Shown: positions 9,908 to 18,900, numbered from the stretch's first letter. The stretch is 64,000 bases of DNA from Gnetum montanum (GCA_015680685.1 MNCI01026504.1:45660-109659); one strand, 5' to 3'. Translations and numbers: made by a program. Notes: generated from the letters alone by a model not told the origin.

Positions 9908-11030
9908 TTATGATAAAACCATGCCCGGCAGAAGATGTGGGTGTTATCGGGCCTATAAGGTCTAATCCCCACTTTTGGAAGGGCCATGTGATTTGTGTTG
10001 TATGCAACTCATTAGGTGGGACATGGATTAGATTACTGTGTTTTTGACAAGTACTACATGTTTTGGCCTTGGACAGACAGTCGTACTCCATGTGTGGCCA
10101 ATAGTAGCCTAAGCGTCTTATTTTGGTTGCCATTGCCTTCGGTGAAATGTGTCCCCCGCATATTCTGTCATGTACTTGTTCAACAATTTTTTGGGCTTCA
10201 GTACTATTGACGCATGTTAGTAGTATGCCTTCGTAGGATCGGTGACACAATGTGTCTCCTATTAGTGTGTATTTCCTAGAACGTTTGCGTACTGTGTCCT
10301 TTTGTGCGTTTGTTAAATGTTGTGGCGTTTCGCCACGCAGAAGGTGTTCCTTTACGTCATCGTACCATTCATTAGCGTGTGTTGTACTAACAGATGCGAT
10401 TGGCAGCATGTCGAGAGTATTGGTTATGGGCTTGGCACAACTAGTTACGGAGCTTGGTAATGCATGAAACATGTCAGGGGATATGTTTAAAGCCAAGGTT
10501 GCTAATGCATCTGCAGTGGTATTGTCATTCCTGGAGACGTGTTGGACATCGACGCTTTCGAATCGTTTAAGTAGGTGTTTAGCCAAATCATAGTATGGTT
10601 GTAAGTGTTGCGCTTTACATGTATAGACGTCTGTGACTTGGTTTACAACTAGTTGTGAGTCCCCTCTGACTACAAGTCGTGTAATATCCGAAGCTAGTGC
10701 GGCCGCGAGACCTCTAAGGAGGCCTTCATACTCTGCTATGTTATTAGTACAATGAAATTTGAAGCGATAAGCAAAAGGTTTAATTTTCCCAGAGGGGTAT
10801 GTGATTACAGCGGCAGCACTTCCTCCTCGAGAGGTGGATGCTCCATCAAATTTTAGAATGGCATCGTAGTTATTTGGCACCGTATCTATTGCATTTACAT
10901 TTTCGTCTGGGAATTTGGGTTCTATTGTACCTAGATCTTGGGTTGGCGACATAGTCATTTGATTTGCTATGGCTTGGCCTTTGACTAACGATTGTACCAC
11001 ATAGCGCAGGTCAAACTCAGCTATGATGGC
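9908..11030 (-). pseudogene. Element B archaeal-type RNase H and integrase N-terminal part
   Basis: A long open minus-strand frame. It begins at the end of the RT-linked RNase H (RYVVQSLVKGQAIANQMT) and continues into a second RNase H with all four expected acidic positions: FDGAST, AEYEGLLRG, RGDSQLVVNQV and TTADALATLA. This dual RNase H is the mark of the Tat clade. The integrase then begins with an intact HHCC zinc site (VHDRICGGHISP and CSTCQKH), followed by WPFQKWGLDLIGPITP, which holds the first catalytic Asp, up to the gap. No stop breaks this section, making it the best-preserved pol segment in the window. Confidence 0.92.
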
Positions 11031-12066
11031 CTTCCAACGGGCTATCCTGCTTGATTCGTAGATATTTCCAGTTATAGCTCTGATGGAGCAACTAATGCAT
11101 GGCTCAGGTAGTATACAGGGACTTCAGTTCCGTCATCTTGTTTCTGGCAAAGCATAGACACGATTGATGATTCTGATGTGGCTAGGTAGATGTAAAATGG
11201 CTTGTTGTTTTTGGGTGGGTACACCATGGGTAGTCGAGCGAGTGTCGTTTTAATGTTGTCAAATGCTTCTTGACACTGCGGGGTCCATTCAAAATGGACA
11301 TTTTTGCGTAGTAGGTGGTTCATAGGTGTTAGTTTTTCTATCAATTTTTCTATGAACCTCCTGATGAACTGTAATCGACCTTGTAGCCCTCGAAGTTCGG
11401 TTAGGTTGCTAGGTGATTTCAGTTTGTAATGGCCTTAACCTTATCGGGGTCTACCTGTATCCCTGCTTCTGAGGTTACGAATCCAAGCAATTTACCTGTC
11501 TTGACGCCGAAGACGTATTTCTTTGGATTAAGCCTTAGTTTGTATTTTAGATAACATTTTAACACTAAGTCAAGATCATGTACATGTTGTTCTGACATTT
11601 TTGATTTAACCACTATCTCATCCACGTAATCATTGAGCGAATGTAAGATGTAATCGCTGAAGATGTATGTCATCGCCCTTTGATATGTGGCCCCAGCGTT
11701 CTTGAGACCGAAAGGCATCATCGTGTAACAAAAGGTTCCCCAAGGTGTCATAAAAGTGGTTCGGAGCTGGTGTTCTGGATTAATACGTATCTGGTTATAT
11801 CCCGAGAACCCATCCATAAAAGATAACAGGGCATGCCCAGCGGTTGAGTCAACTAATTGATCAATGCTAGGTAAGGGGAAGTCATCTTTTATGGTTGCTA
11901 CGTTGAGGTCTCGGAAGTCAATGCATAGGCGGATACTTCCGTTCTTCTTTGGGACTATAACCATGTTTGACACCCACTCGGCGTAATCAATAGCCCTAAT
12001 GAAACCAGCTTAGTAGAGCTTGGTAATCTCACTATGAACTGCTAATGCTACCTTGGGCTTGACCTT
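11031..12066 (-). pseudogene. Element B reverse transcriptase and tether
   Basis: Minus strand; motifs in order: MVIVPKKNGSIRLCIDFRDL, DDFPLPSIDQLV, LLSFMDGFSGYNQI (first catalytic Asp), MPFGLKNAGATYQRAM, LNDYVDEIVVKS and LRLNPKKYVF. The catalytic YxDD box reads YVDE, which should abolish activity. A one-base deletion near 11430 shifts the frame, with stops near 12010 and 12064 just upstream. Compared with D (46950-47110), about 45-50 codons between SHALVAPSEL and IYESSRIARW are missing near 11040-11080; this removes much of the RT-linked RNase H. Confidence 0.92.
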
Positions 12067-12558
12067 TCATGCTTTCTGTTTCACTGGCCTTAGTCTTGGA
12101 TCAAGGATAATGTTGTGCTGGATGATACGAGGGTCTAGTCTGGGCATGTCTGTATAGGACCAAGCAAACGCTTTCATATTTTTTCTAAGCACATTTTCGA
12201 TGTCTCTAGCTAGATGCGGCTCTAGTAATGTGCTTAATTTTAGAATTTTAATTTCCCCATTAGGCATGGTGATGGGAGTTTCGGTTAGAGGATCTTCAGT
12301 AATGTTTTCGGCTTCTATGTCGAGGGATTTTGTCATACCCTCATAGTCGTCAACCATTTGCCGTGTTGAAGCTATTATTGCATCGTTTGTTGATGAGCTC
12401 GCATGGACGAGATTCATGTCGATATTCCTTTCAACTGCGCCGTATGGTCCATCAATAACTAACGACTTAGTTAAGTGCTTGTAATCCATTAGGCTAGTTC
12501 CTGTCAATAAATGGAGAGCCTGGTAAGATAGCGGAGGTCGTTTTATGTCTTTTGGCAA
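12067..12558 (-). pseudogene. Element B pol N-terminal linker before RT
   Basis: Minus-strand open frame starting MPKDIKRPPLSYQ and running to the RT as KAFAWSYTDMPRLDPRIIQ and HNIILDPRLRPVKQKA, the usual lead-in of plant Ty3/gypsy RT. D has the same segment at 45534-46000. It is separated from the protease by more than 5 kb holding the antisense gene, so RT would need either a spliced sense transcript, as described for Ogre elements, or its own start. I could not identify sense-strand splice sites. Confidence 0.75.
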
Positions 12559-12597
12559 TCTTTAGTGTGTATGTATGACAGTGGATTAATGTGACAG

Positions 12598-12708
12598 TAA
12601 AACGGCAGTTTAATGCCTTACCGAGCAACAAACGGTAGTTTAATGCCTTACCGAGCAACGAACAGCAGTTTAATGCCTTACCAAGCAACGGACGGCAGTT
12701 TAATGCCG
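12598..12708 (-). repeat. Tandem array between RT and antisense promoter, element B
   Basis: Four units of about 30 bases: CAGTTTAATGCCTTACCGAG followed by CAACGAACGG on the + strand; sense core GGCATTAAACTGCCG. D has an array at the same place (45155-45445). Confidence 0.88.
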
Positions 12709-12890
12709 GAATTTTTGTGTTTTATATGGTTTATGTATATAAATTTTATATATTTTTTGAAAAATTTAAAGCAAATCTGAAAACGCATGGAAAACAAGGC
12801 AAAAAGCAAGGAAACGAAGGGCGGTGGCGGCGTCAGCATCAGCGTCGGCGTCGGTGCGCTATAAAAAGGGGAAAAGTGGCTTCATTTGTC
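12709..12890 (+). promoter_or_regulatory. Promoter of the antisense gene in element B (TATA at 12859-12869)
   Basis: CTATAAAAAGG at 12859-12869 on the + strand, preceded by GGCGTC/GCGTCGGC repeats (12825-12855). The ten-base TATA string CTATAAAAAG is identical to the one in this element's own LTR, which lies on the other strand. D has CTATAAATAGGGG at the matching position on its minus strand, also matching the TATA of its LTR. Transcription would start about 30 bases downstream, near 12895. Confidence 0.7.
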
Positions 12891-12894
12891 ATTT

Positions 12895-13202
12895 GACTTT
12901 CTGAGCGTGAGTGTGAACTGTGGCCAAACCCCAGCATAGACGCCGAGCTAAACCCCAGCGTAGACGCCGAGCGAAACCCCCAGCGTAGACGTCGAGAGAG
13001 AACATAGCGTAAACGCCGAGCGAAACCCTAGCGTAGATGTTGACCAAAGGAACCACAGCGTATACGCCGAGATGGGCAGAGGAAAGGAAATGGAAGGTCG
13101 AGGAAAGAAAGGACTAGAGCTGACGTTCATGGAGGAGAGCGAGGCGATGCTGTAGTGCCTACCCTACCCGAGCCTTCCCGCATGGCCTGGATCTTCCAGC
13201 AA
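12895..13202 (+). pseudogene. Antisense gene of B, exon 1
   Basis: Probable first exon, rich in GCGTAGACGCCGAG repeats (12935-13070) in its leader. The likely start is the ATG at 13074 (MGRGKEMEGRGKKG, then LELTFMEESEAML); the frame hits TAG at 13153-13155 and would continue to a donor at 13203 (CAA/GTAGGC). The weakly similar exon 1 of D (NNTLGCLLKYGRRLHLLG before GTAAGT, ending near 44729) suggests the TAG replaces a sense codon. Exon limits are inferred by eye. Confidence 0.45.
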
Positions 13203-13768
13203 GTAGGCTCTTGACCCTGTTTTTTGTTTATTCTTCTGCGTCTGTTTTTGTAGCGTAGACAGTTAGCATACAGGGTTTCGGCATATACGCCGATCGTAAA
13301 GGGTTCAGGGAAGTGTACCAGCGTAGATGCCGCGTGTGTTGTTTTCAGCGTAGACTGTCACAGCTTTGTTTTTCGGTGTTCAGCATAGACGATTGTCAGC
13401 GTATACGCCGAGTGTAGACACTTGTACTAGCTTCTGGCGTAGATGGTCTACACTCGGCGTATACGCCGAGGGTTTCCTCAGCGTATACGCTGAGCGTAAG
13501 TTGGATATTTCACAGCATAAAACTGTTCGGTGTAAAGTCTTGTATTATGTATGGCGTAGACAGTTTTTAGCGTGTATGCCCAACGTATACACCGAGCGTA
13601 ACAGTTTGTCTCTATGCCCAGCGTATACGCCGAGCGTAACAGTTTGTCTCTACGCCCAGCGTATACGCCGAGCGTAAACAGTTAGAAACATTTTTCCGCG
13701 AATGTCTATTTTTCAAAATGAAGTTTTCGATATGATTAATCTTTGGGGTTGTTTTAATGGCTTGCAAG
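13203..13768 (+). repeat. Intron 1 of the antisense gene, GCGTATACGC motif field
   Basis: Contains about 20 copies of short motifs around GCGTATACGC, AGCGTAGAC and CCGAGCGTAAC, for example 13470-13500 and 13616-13680, where a 44-base unit is repeated nearly exactly. The same motifs fill the LTRs of this element and its 5' leader (21955-22240). No coding pattern is seen before the acceptor at 13768. Confidence 0.8.
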
Positions 13769-14217
13769 GACGTTGAACCTCCCCTTCTAGTGACTGAGCT
13801 AGTTGGGGTGTTGACATGGTTTGGCACCATTGAGGGTGGTGAACCGACCCCAGATTTAACCATTGAGAACAATGGGGTCTGGTTTCGGGACGGGGCCCGC
13901 GAATTTTTGGCTTTCATGCTAGACCATTTCAGGGTTGTGATTTGGTCCCACCTGAGCAAGGATGTGGCGTGAAGCATCATCGAGACCATGTTACTCGGTG
14001 CAGCGGAAGGTATTAGAATATTCATTAATGATATTGATGAAGGGCCACTTGTTGCCAAGGGTGTTCCCCCCGGTGGTCCAAGATCTGCCCGTCCATTGAC
14101 GCGTGTGTGGAACTGGTTGCCACGGGGGCCTAGCTATATCAACAACACGTTATTCCTAGCTGGCCGCGCACACACCTTATTCCAGAATCCTCCCGGCACA
14201 GTATACCGGGTGGAAAG
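13769..14217 (+). pseudogene. Antisense gene of B, exon 2: FCP1/NIF phosphatase-like domain, catalytic site lost
   Basis: The exon reads open except for one TGA near 13970. Its pattern follows the NIF/FCP1 homology domain (HAD superfamily, CTD-phosphatase-like): VTELVGVLTWFG where the family has LDLDGVL; NGVWFRDGAREFLAFMLDHF; FRVVIWSHLSKD (family FxVxIWSS); ARPLTRVWNWLP; and NNTLFLAGRAHTLFQNPPGT where the family has NTLLxDDSPxKxxxNPPNT. The DxDx(T/V) nucleophile motif and the later DD pair are absent, so phosphatase activity is not expected. D carries the same domain at about 43391-43835, with ILIILEIVGVLCYL, IFWSNLLVETIATI and LYNTLFVARHIGT. Family assignment is by motif reading only. Confidence 0.6.
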
Positions 14218-14305
14218 GTAATTTCGTTTTAGCTCTGGTTGTTCCTCTCTTTTTTACATTCAAATATTTGCTCTTATTTTAACACATGTTTTCACCTTCC
14301 CGTAG
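14218..14305 (+). other. Intron 2 of the antisense gene (B)
   Basis: Donor GGAAAG/GTAATT at 14218, pyrimidine-rich body, acceptor CTTCCCGTAG/GCC at 14305. Length 88 bases, typical of a plant intron. Confidence 0.65.
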
Positions 14306-14574
14306 GCCGAAAGTTACACGAGAAGGGGCCTACGCAGGCGATGATGGGCTTGCATTGGCGCGCACGACTTTGGAGGTGTTCATGGTGGGTCCCACCCTTC
14401 ACGGGACCATTTTGGCCCACACTAGGGATGCCATGAAGAACTTCCACAAGAGATATTCTAATGCTTTTGCACAATGCACTACGCGTGGATGGTTGCATGC
14501 CGACTGGTTCCCTAATGGACCAATTTTTCCGTCTGCTTCTGATCTGGGCGAAACCTCAAAATCTAACACTGAGA
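14306..14574 (+). pseudogene. Antisense gene of B, exon 3
   Basis: Fully open. Reads RPKVTREGAYAGDDGLALAR, TTLEVFMVGPTLHGTILAHT, and further on FHKRYSNAFAQCTTRGWLHA. D matches at about 43010-43286 (DTDALALAQMALQEF, then YSQFYWKCKEAGCLDREWTS). No family recognised. The exon ends at GAGA/GTAAGT, a strong donor, and the split codon joins in frame with exon 4. Confidence 0.65.
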
Positions 14575-14664
14575 GTAAGTGGCAATGTTTTCTAGATGTC
14601 GTGATGTGTTTGTTCAATCGCCAAGTGTTAAACTAATATGAGGGTTTTGGATTTGTCTCTATAG
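14575..14664 (+). other. Intron 3 of the antisense gene (B)
   Basis: GTAAGT donor at 14575 and TTTGTCTCTATAG acceptor at 14664; 90 bases with two stops in the reading frame, so it must be removed for the frame to stay open. Confidence 0.68.
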
Positions 14665-15705
14665 GTGGCACTATCTCTGGCGGGGGGTCTGTTGTGACCG
14701 GGCGGACTGAAATGACTCTCTCTATAAAATTCGATGAAACCGGTGCCGCCCAGAAGTGGTTACGGGTAAAAGCTCTACCATCCATTATTTCCTGTTTAAA
14801 ACATGCCAGCCTCATGACGCTCTTCGCGGCCCCTAGCCCGAACGTATCCATAGCGGAGATGATCGGGATCATGGATTCATTTGACAGATCTGTTTCTCGC
14901 TATAGCGCTCGTATTAAGGGCATTAAAATAATTTTTGAATTATCATCCCAATTTTTTGCGGATTTGTTTGGCGTGCCTATAGGTGGTATAAAGATTGTCT
15001 TAGATAGGATGCACAAAGAAATTCACACGATCTGTGATTTAGAGGATTGGTTAGGGGTGACAAAGGGCACCAAAGGATTTCCAATGCAGGGGACAACGAA
15101 AGTTGAAGAAGTCAATGAGATTTACCCCTTATTTCGAGCACGTCTGTTTCCGAAGACTCTATCGCAAGTCAAGAGCCTCGGGGTTGAAGCAGTGCGAGTC
15201 ATGCGCATTGTTCTAGAGGCTGGCGTGCGCTACAATTGGGCTGAATTTTTATTATCAGGCATGACTAAAGAGATAATGTGGCTACGTTCGAACATAGAAG
15301 CTTAGTCCCATTTCACCTTTGTCTTTTTTGCTGGTTATGTTCGTCGTTTGGCCAAATTTTTAGTGGTTCGTGGCTAGAACAAATTTGTTTTGCGTGATAG
15401 GAATCAGTTATCTCGCCCCTGGGTAAACCACTTATTCAACATAGCTAAGTTCCAAGACACCCCCGAGGGGATTGATGAATCCCTTACGATGACTACGGGT
15501 GGATCGTCTGGTGCCTCCCTCCATACGCACGACAGTGTAGGGTTGGAATTGGATGAAATACCCTACACCACCAAGAAGGCGGAGCGGGTGGTTAAGGACA
15601 CAATAGGCAAAGCCAAATCAAAGTTGGCAAAGCGTGACCGCACAGCTGAGGAGACTAGTGAGATTGAACAGCCCAAAGTAAAGCGGATTCGTTTTAAAAT
15701 ACCTG
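14665..15705 (+). pseudogene. Antisense gene of B, exon 4: main unrecognised globular domain
   Basis: Starts SGTISGGGSVVTG and includes SIKFDETGAAQKWLRVKALP, MIGIMDSFDRSVSRYSARIK, FELSSQFFADLFGVPIGG, DLEDWLGVTKG, YPLFRARLFPKTLSQVKSLG and RVMRIVLEAGVRYNWAEFLL. After TAG codons at 15303 and about 15374 it continues as SHFTFVFFAGYVRRLAKFLV and a basic, Lys-rich tail ending KVKRIRFKIP before the donor CCTG/GTAAAC. The same domain in D (41945-42919, minus) keeps FEINDQLFMDLFGIPSDGLP and DIEEWLGATKD. The FADLFGVP-type segment recalls auxiliary proteins of plant Ty3/gypsy elements, but I cannot name a family. Confidence 0.65.
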
Positions 15706-16072
15706 GTAAACCTCTTGTTTTCTTTACTTCACTTATCTTGCAGATAGTTTTAATGGTTTATAGCTGTATGCAACTAACTTCATCTGTTTTGTGTTGAGAA
15801 GTCAAGAGACATGATTTGCAGACTATACCTGAGGAGGAAGAGTTAAATGACCCGAGGGGAGGGACTGAAGTGCTGGGGGAAGGAACTAGAGACACTGAAC
15901 CACTAGATGATCAGGTGGAGACTGAAGAGATGTTCAGTGATTTTCTCAGAGGCAACTTGGACCTTGGAGCCCCTCCCACATCAGAGGAGACTGGAGGGAA
16001 TGGTATGTCTCGTTACTTAATTGTGTAGCCTAATATATTTTTATCTTATTGTGAATTTTTCATTTGACTCAG
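15706..16072 (+). pseudogene. Antisense gene of B, intron 4, exon 5 and intron 5 (acidic linker)
   Basis: Exon 5 (about 15822-16002) encodes an acidic, disordered stretch (TIPEEEELNDPRGGTEVLGE, VETEEMFSDFLRGNLDLGAP). Its upstream acceptor is uncertain: TTGCAG at 15744 or 15821. It ends AATG/GTATGT, and the next acceptor, TTTGACTCAG at 16072, joins in frame. D has a similar acidic stretch with TIEERASIDEEGAPAIEERA-like repeats at 41520-41815. Confidence 0.55.
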
Positions 16073-16270
16073 AGGAGAGCGAGACCATCCCTGAGAAGGA
16101 GCCAGAGATTCCCCCTGAAGTGCTGCCAAAGGTCAGCACATCGTGCCCTTATGGACCTTTTACTTGGATGGAAATGCCAAGTAAAAGGGATTTCGTAGCT
16201 GGTGTGGCTGAAGAGGTCGTTTAGCGGATCGAACGGATCCATCCTGAAATAGGTGTGGGAACTTCCAAAG
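16073..16270 (+). pseudogene. Antisense gene of B, exon 6
   Basis: Acidic then mixed sequence: ESETIPEKEPEIPPEVLPKV, PYGPFTWMEMPSKRDFVAGV, a TAG at 16222, then RIERIHPEIGVGTSK, ending at AAAG/GTCTTT. D shows the related TPNKFTFMEGMVDDMIDHLK near 41140-41225. The TAG follows GTCGTT and is best explained as CAG or TGG changed by one transition. Confidence 0.58.
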
Positions 16271-16339
16271 GTCTTTACTATGTTAGAGTTTGATGCTTGA
16301 TTTTGTCTATTCTAACGTTTGTCTTTTCCCTATGGATAG

Positions 16340-17124
16340 GTGCCCAACTGAGGTGGGGTCTGTCCGAGACTGTCACCATAGAGAGCTTGCCCACACTTTC
16401 CCCAGAAGTTGAACAAGTGCCCAGACCCGTTTACGAAGAGGTAGCAGAGGGCTTTGTTCACAATGCTAAAGCAGTATGGACGTGTAGGCGATCCATTGAG
16501 CAATTGTGGCTCCAAATTCAGGCAAAAGAGAAAGAGGTTTCTGAACTAACGGTGGAACGTGACGATCTGAAGGCCCAGTATGAATTCGCCACAGCCAGAT
16601 TAGACAATGATCGCTCTTGGCGGACCTCCGAGGTCACGTATACGAGGTATTGGAACCTACTCAATCGTCACGTAGGATTCATACGGAGACTAGGGGAGCG
16701 CAGGGTCCAGATTGAATTGTCGAACACCAAATGCCAAGATTGGAAGGCTTTCACCTCCAAAGTATGCAAATGGGGACAAGATGAGAAGAACCACAAGCAC
16801 CAGTATAAGAAGTCGCTAAAAGAAGTGTCTATTGAGAAGCGATAGTTGGAAATGTTTGTGGAAGGCCTTGGTCTGCGCTCTGCCTTTGACACATTCACCC
16901 AAAACACAATTGTAGAGATGGAATCCCCTAAACGGCAGATAACAACTGCTTCCGGGGAGGTGTCAGTGGGGGAGTTCCCTTTGAAACGTCCCACCTGGTC
17001 GGATGTTGACAAGGGAAAGGTTCTAGCAGATGTTGACTTGGATCTCGATGGGACAGATTGGGCAAGTGTTTCCGAAGAGGAAATCCTGCGGCGACTGGAA
17101 TTCGGCTTGGGAGGATCTCCTATG
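16340..17124 (+). pseudogene. Antisense gene of B, exon 7: coiled-coil region
   Basis: Opens AQLRWGLSETVTIESLPTLS, then PEVEQVPRPVYEEVAEGF. A predicted coiled coil of Lys/Glu/Leu-rich heptads follows (IEQLWLQIQAKEKEVSELTV to LDNDRSWRTSEVTYTRYWNL), then CKWGQDEKNHKHQYKKSLKE, one TAG at about 16844, and MFVEGLGLRSAFDTFTQNTI. It ends with DVDKGKVLADVDLDLDGTDW and ILRRLEFGLGGSPM before a strong donor (ATG/GTAAGC). D matches block by block on the minus strand at 40250-41080 (PEVTEVPHRIYNEASQ, DYTRYW, ESPERKMTFPAGE, NWANIIEEEIV). Confidence 0.68.
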
Positions 17125-17224
17125 GTAAGCATTTCATCTTTATGAAGTTAGTTGATTGAAAAATGTTTGAAATTTTGACATTCGCTTATTCTTGTGTTGG
17201 TTATTTCTTTTTTGGTCTTTTCAG

Positions 17225-17326
17225 GATGAAGGTGGCGATGAAACTAGAGGGGCTGGCCCCAGTGGAGCAGGGGCCTCTAATGCTAGCGGACCCAAGGGGG
17301 ACGATCGTCATGTCCCAGATGTTTAG
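17225..17326 (+). pseudogene. Antisense gene of B, last exon
   Basis: After the acceptor TTGGTCTTTTCAG, 33 codons run to TAG at 17324-17326: DEGGDETRGAGPSGAGASNA and then SGPKGDDRHVPDV, a disordered Gly/Asp-rich tail. D ends in the same manner after TATGGTACAG with NPDKNIGSNEVGDDGVRKGS and TAG (40085-40147). Conservation of this very short exon in both elements is good support for the gene model. Confidence 0.68.
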
Positions 17327-17572
17327 CATTTTAGCCTTTTTCTCCTTTTTTGTTTTGTTATTTTTCGACTCAGATTTATACTGGAACTGTAACTTAAAGA
17401 TTGTGGAATGAACAGAAATGGTTGATTGTATGTAATAACTATATATATATATATATATTTTTTGTTGATTTTGAATTTAACATGATATAGAAATGTAAAA
17501 ATATTTTGGTTTATTTTCCATTTTAAGTGTATTACGGAAATGTGATTATAAAAGTAAAACGAAAAGTAAGTA
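17327..17572 (+). other. 3' flank of the antisense gene (B)
   Basis: AT-rich, with an (AT)n microsatellite at 17441-17458. It is likely to hold the polyadenylation region of the antisense transcript; no clear AATAAA is seen. Confidence 0.4.
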
Positions 17573-17840
17573 CTAGTTTATGGCCATTTTGGGCCCCCAT
17601 GTGTAGTTTATGGCCATTTCGGGCCCCATGCGTAGTTTATGGCCATTTCAGGCCCCATGCGTAGTTTATGGCCATTTCGGGCCCCTTTCATAATCAGGAA
17701 ATGTTTTAGAGGACGCGGATAGATTTCTCGGTCAACCAATCATTGCTGATCGTGGCTAGTTTTATGTCTTTGCGGACATGATAGTTTAATGTCATTTCGG
17801 ACTTTTTATAGTTTAATGTCATTTCGGACTAAGAGTGATA
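17573..17840 (-). repeat. Tandem array between protease and antisense gene, element B
   Basis: Two sub-arrays: about five units of AGTTTATGGCCATTTCGGGC plus CCC (17573-17690), and units of AGTTTAATGTCATTTCGGAC (17757-17835). On the sense strand the first reads GGCCCGAAATGGCCATAAAC, almost the same as the D unit at this place (GGCCCGAAATGACCTAAAAC, 39820-39850). Confidence 0.9.
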
Positions 17841-17843
17841 GTA

Positions 17844-18900
17844 TCATTTCAGTAATTTTTTGATTTTTTTCATTTTAATGTTAGATGATGTTTCAACAGG
17901 TATGATCCAGTATTCAGCGTCCCCTCCACTGATTACATTAAATGGTAATTCGGCCCAAGGGACTTCTGATGGAATGTTTTTTGTGTTAGCGTTTTCAGAT
18001 ATTTCAGTGTCCGTAGAGAGCTCTATATTAGCTTCTACTTGAGGAGGCATAGGCGTTTCTATTTGAAGAGGCTTTTGTTCCATGTCGGAAGATTTACTAC
18101 TTACTGATGGTTGCAGATTCTCGTTATTTTGGCTAGGTTTTTCAAGTTCGACTTCCGAGCCTTGGTCCGTGTCCATATGCGATGAGATAATAGGAGTAGC
18201 CGCTTCACCGTGTATGAAAATTTCTCTGTCTTCATAAGGCAGGTGAATTTATTGATGTATGGGAGAAGAGACAGCTCTTAGTTGGGCTAACTAGGGTCTT
18301 CCCAATATTAGGTTGAACCCCGGCATCTCATCCACTACTAGGAAATCGGCAGATGTTGGGATTGATCTCCCGCTACGAAGTCTAAGGTTATTGTGCCTTT
18401 CACCATTACGCGTGACCCACTGAATGACCTTAAACATGTAGTCGTGGTTGGTTTAAGTAGTTCAGTAAGTCCTAGTTGTTCAATGATGTGGTGTGGCACA
18501 ACGTTTGTCACAGCTCCATCGTCTACATGGACCCTATGTATTTTAAACCGGTTTATACAGATTGTTATGAACATGGGGGCTGTTGTTACCTCCTTCGTTT
18601 TCTTATCCACCTTGATGTTGTCATCATGAAAGCTTAGAGGTTTGGGAGTAGTCCCGTGAGGCGAGAACATCACCGCATGGATGGAGGGTTCATTTGGGGG
18701 TAAGTCCTCGCTTACTGGGACTGACGTTAACATGCGCACTAGAGCTTCTCGATGTGTTTGAGATGTTAGAACTAAGTCATAAAAGCTCAGTGAAGTGTTC
18801 TTTTGTTTTAATGCTTGTGTGACTTGTGTCAAGGCGGTTGCGAAGTTTTCACTGTTGGGGGTGTTTCTATCGGTGCTGACTGGATCCATCGGACCCAACA
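17844..18900 (-). pseudogene. Element B aspartic protease region
   Basis: Minus-strand frame with LSFYDLVLTSQTHREALVRM, FITICINRFKIHRVHVDDGA, VTNVVPHHIIEQLGLTELLK and CLRSFSGSRVMVKGTITLDF. The active site is the VDDGA variant, intact here. A one-base change near 18365 shifts the frame; the rest (TSADFLVVDEMPGFNLILGR, then WLAQLRAVSSPIHQ with Trp changed to TAG) follows in another frame. A disordered C-terminal stretch (MDTDQGSEVELEKPSQNNEN onwards, 17844-18176) ends the gag-protease frame just before the array. Confidence 0.85.

Noticed and set aside
16021-16224. Separate small gene starting at ATG 16021
   Set aside because: Its first 50 bases are intron 5 of the antisense gene; the coding match to D begins only after the CAG at 16072.
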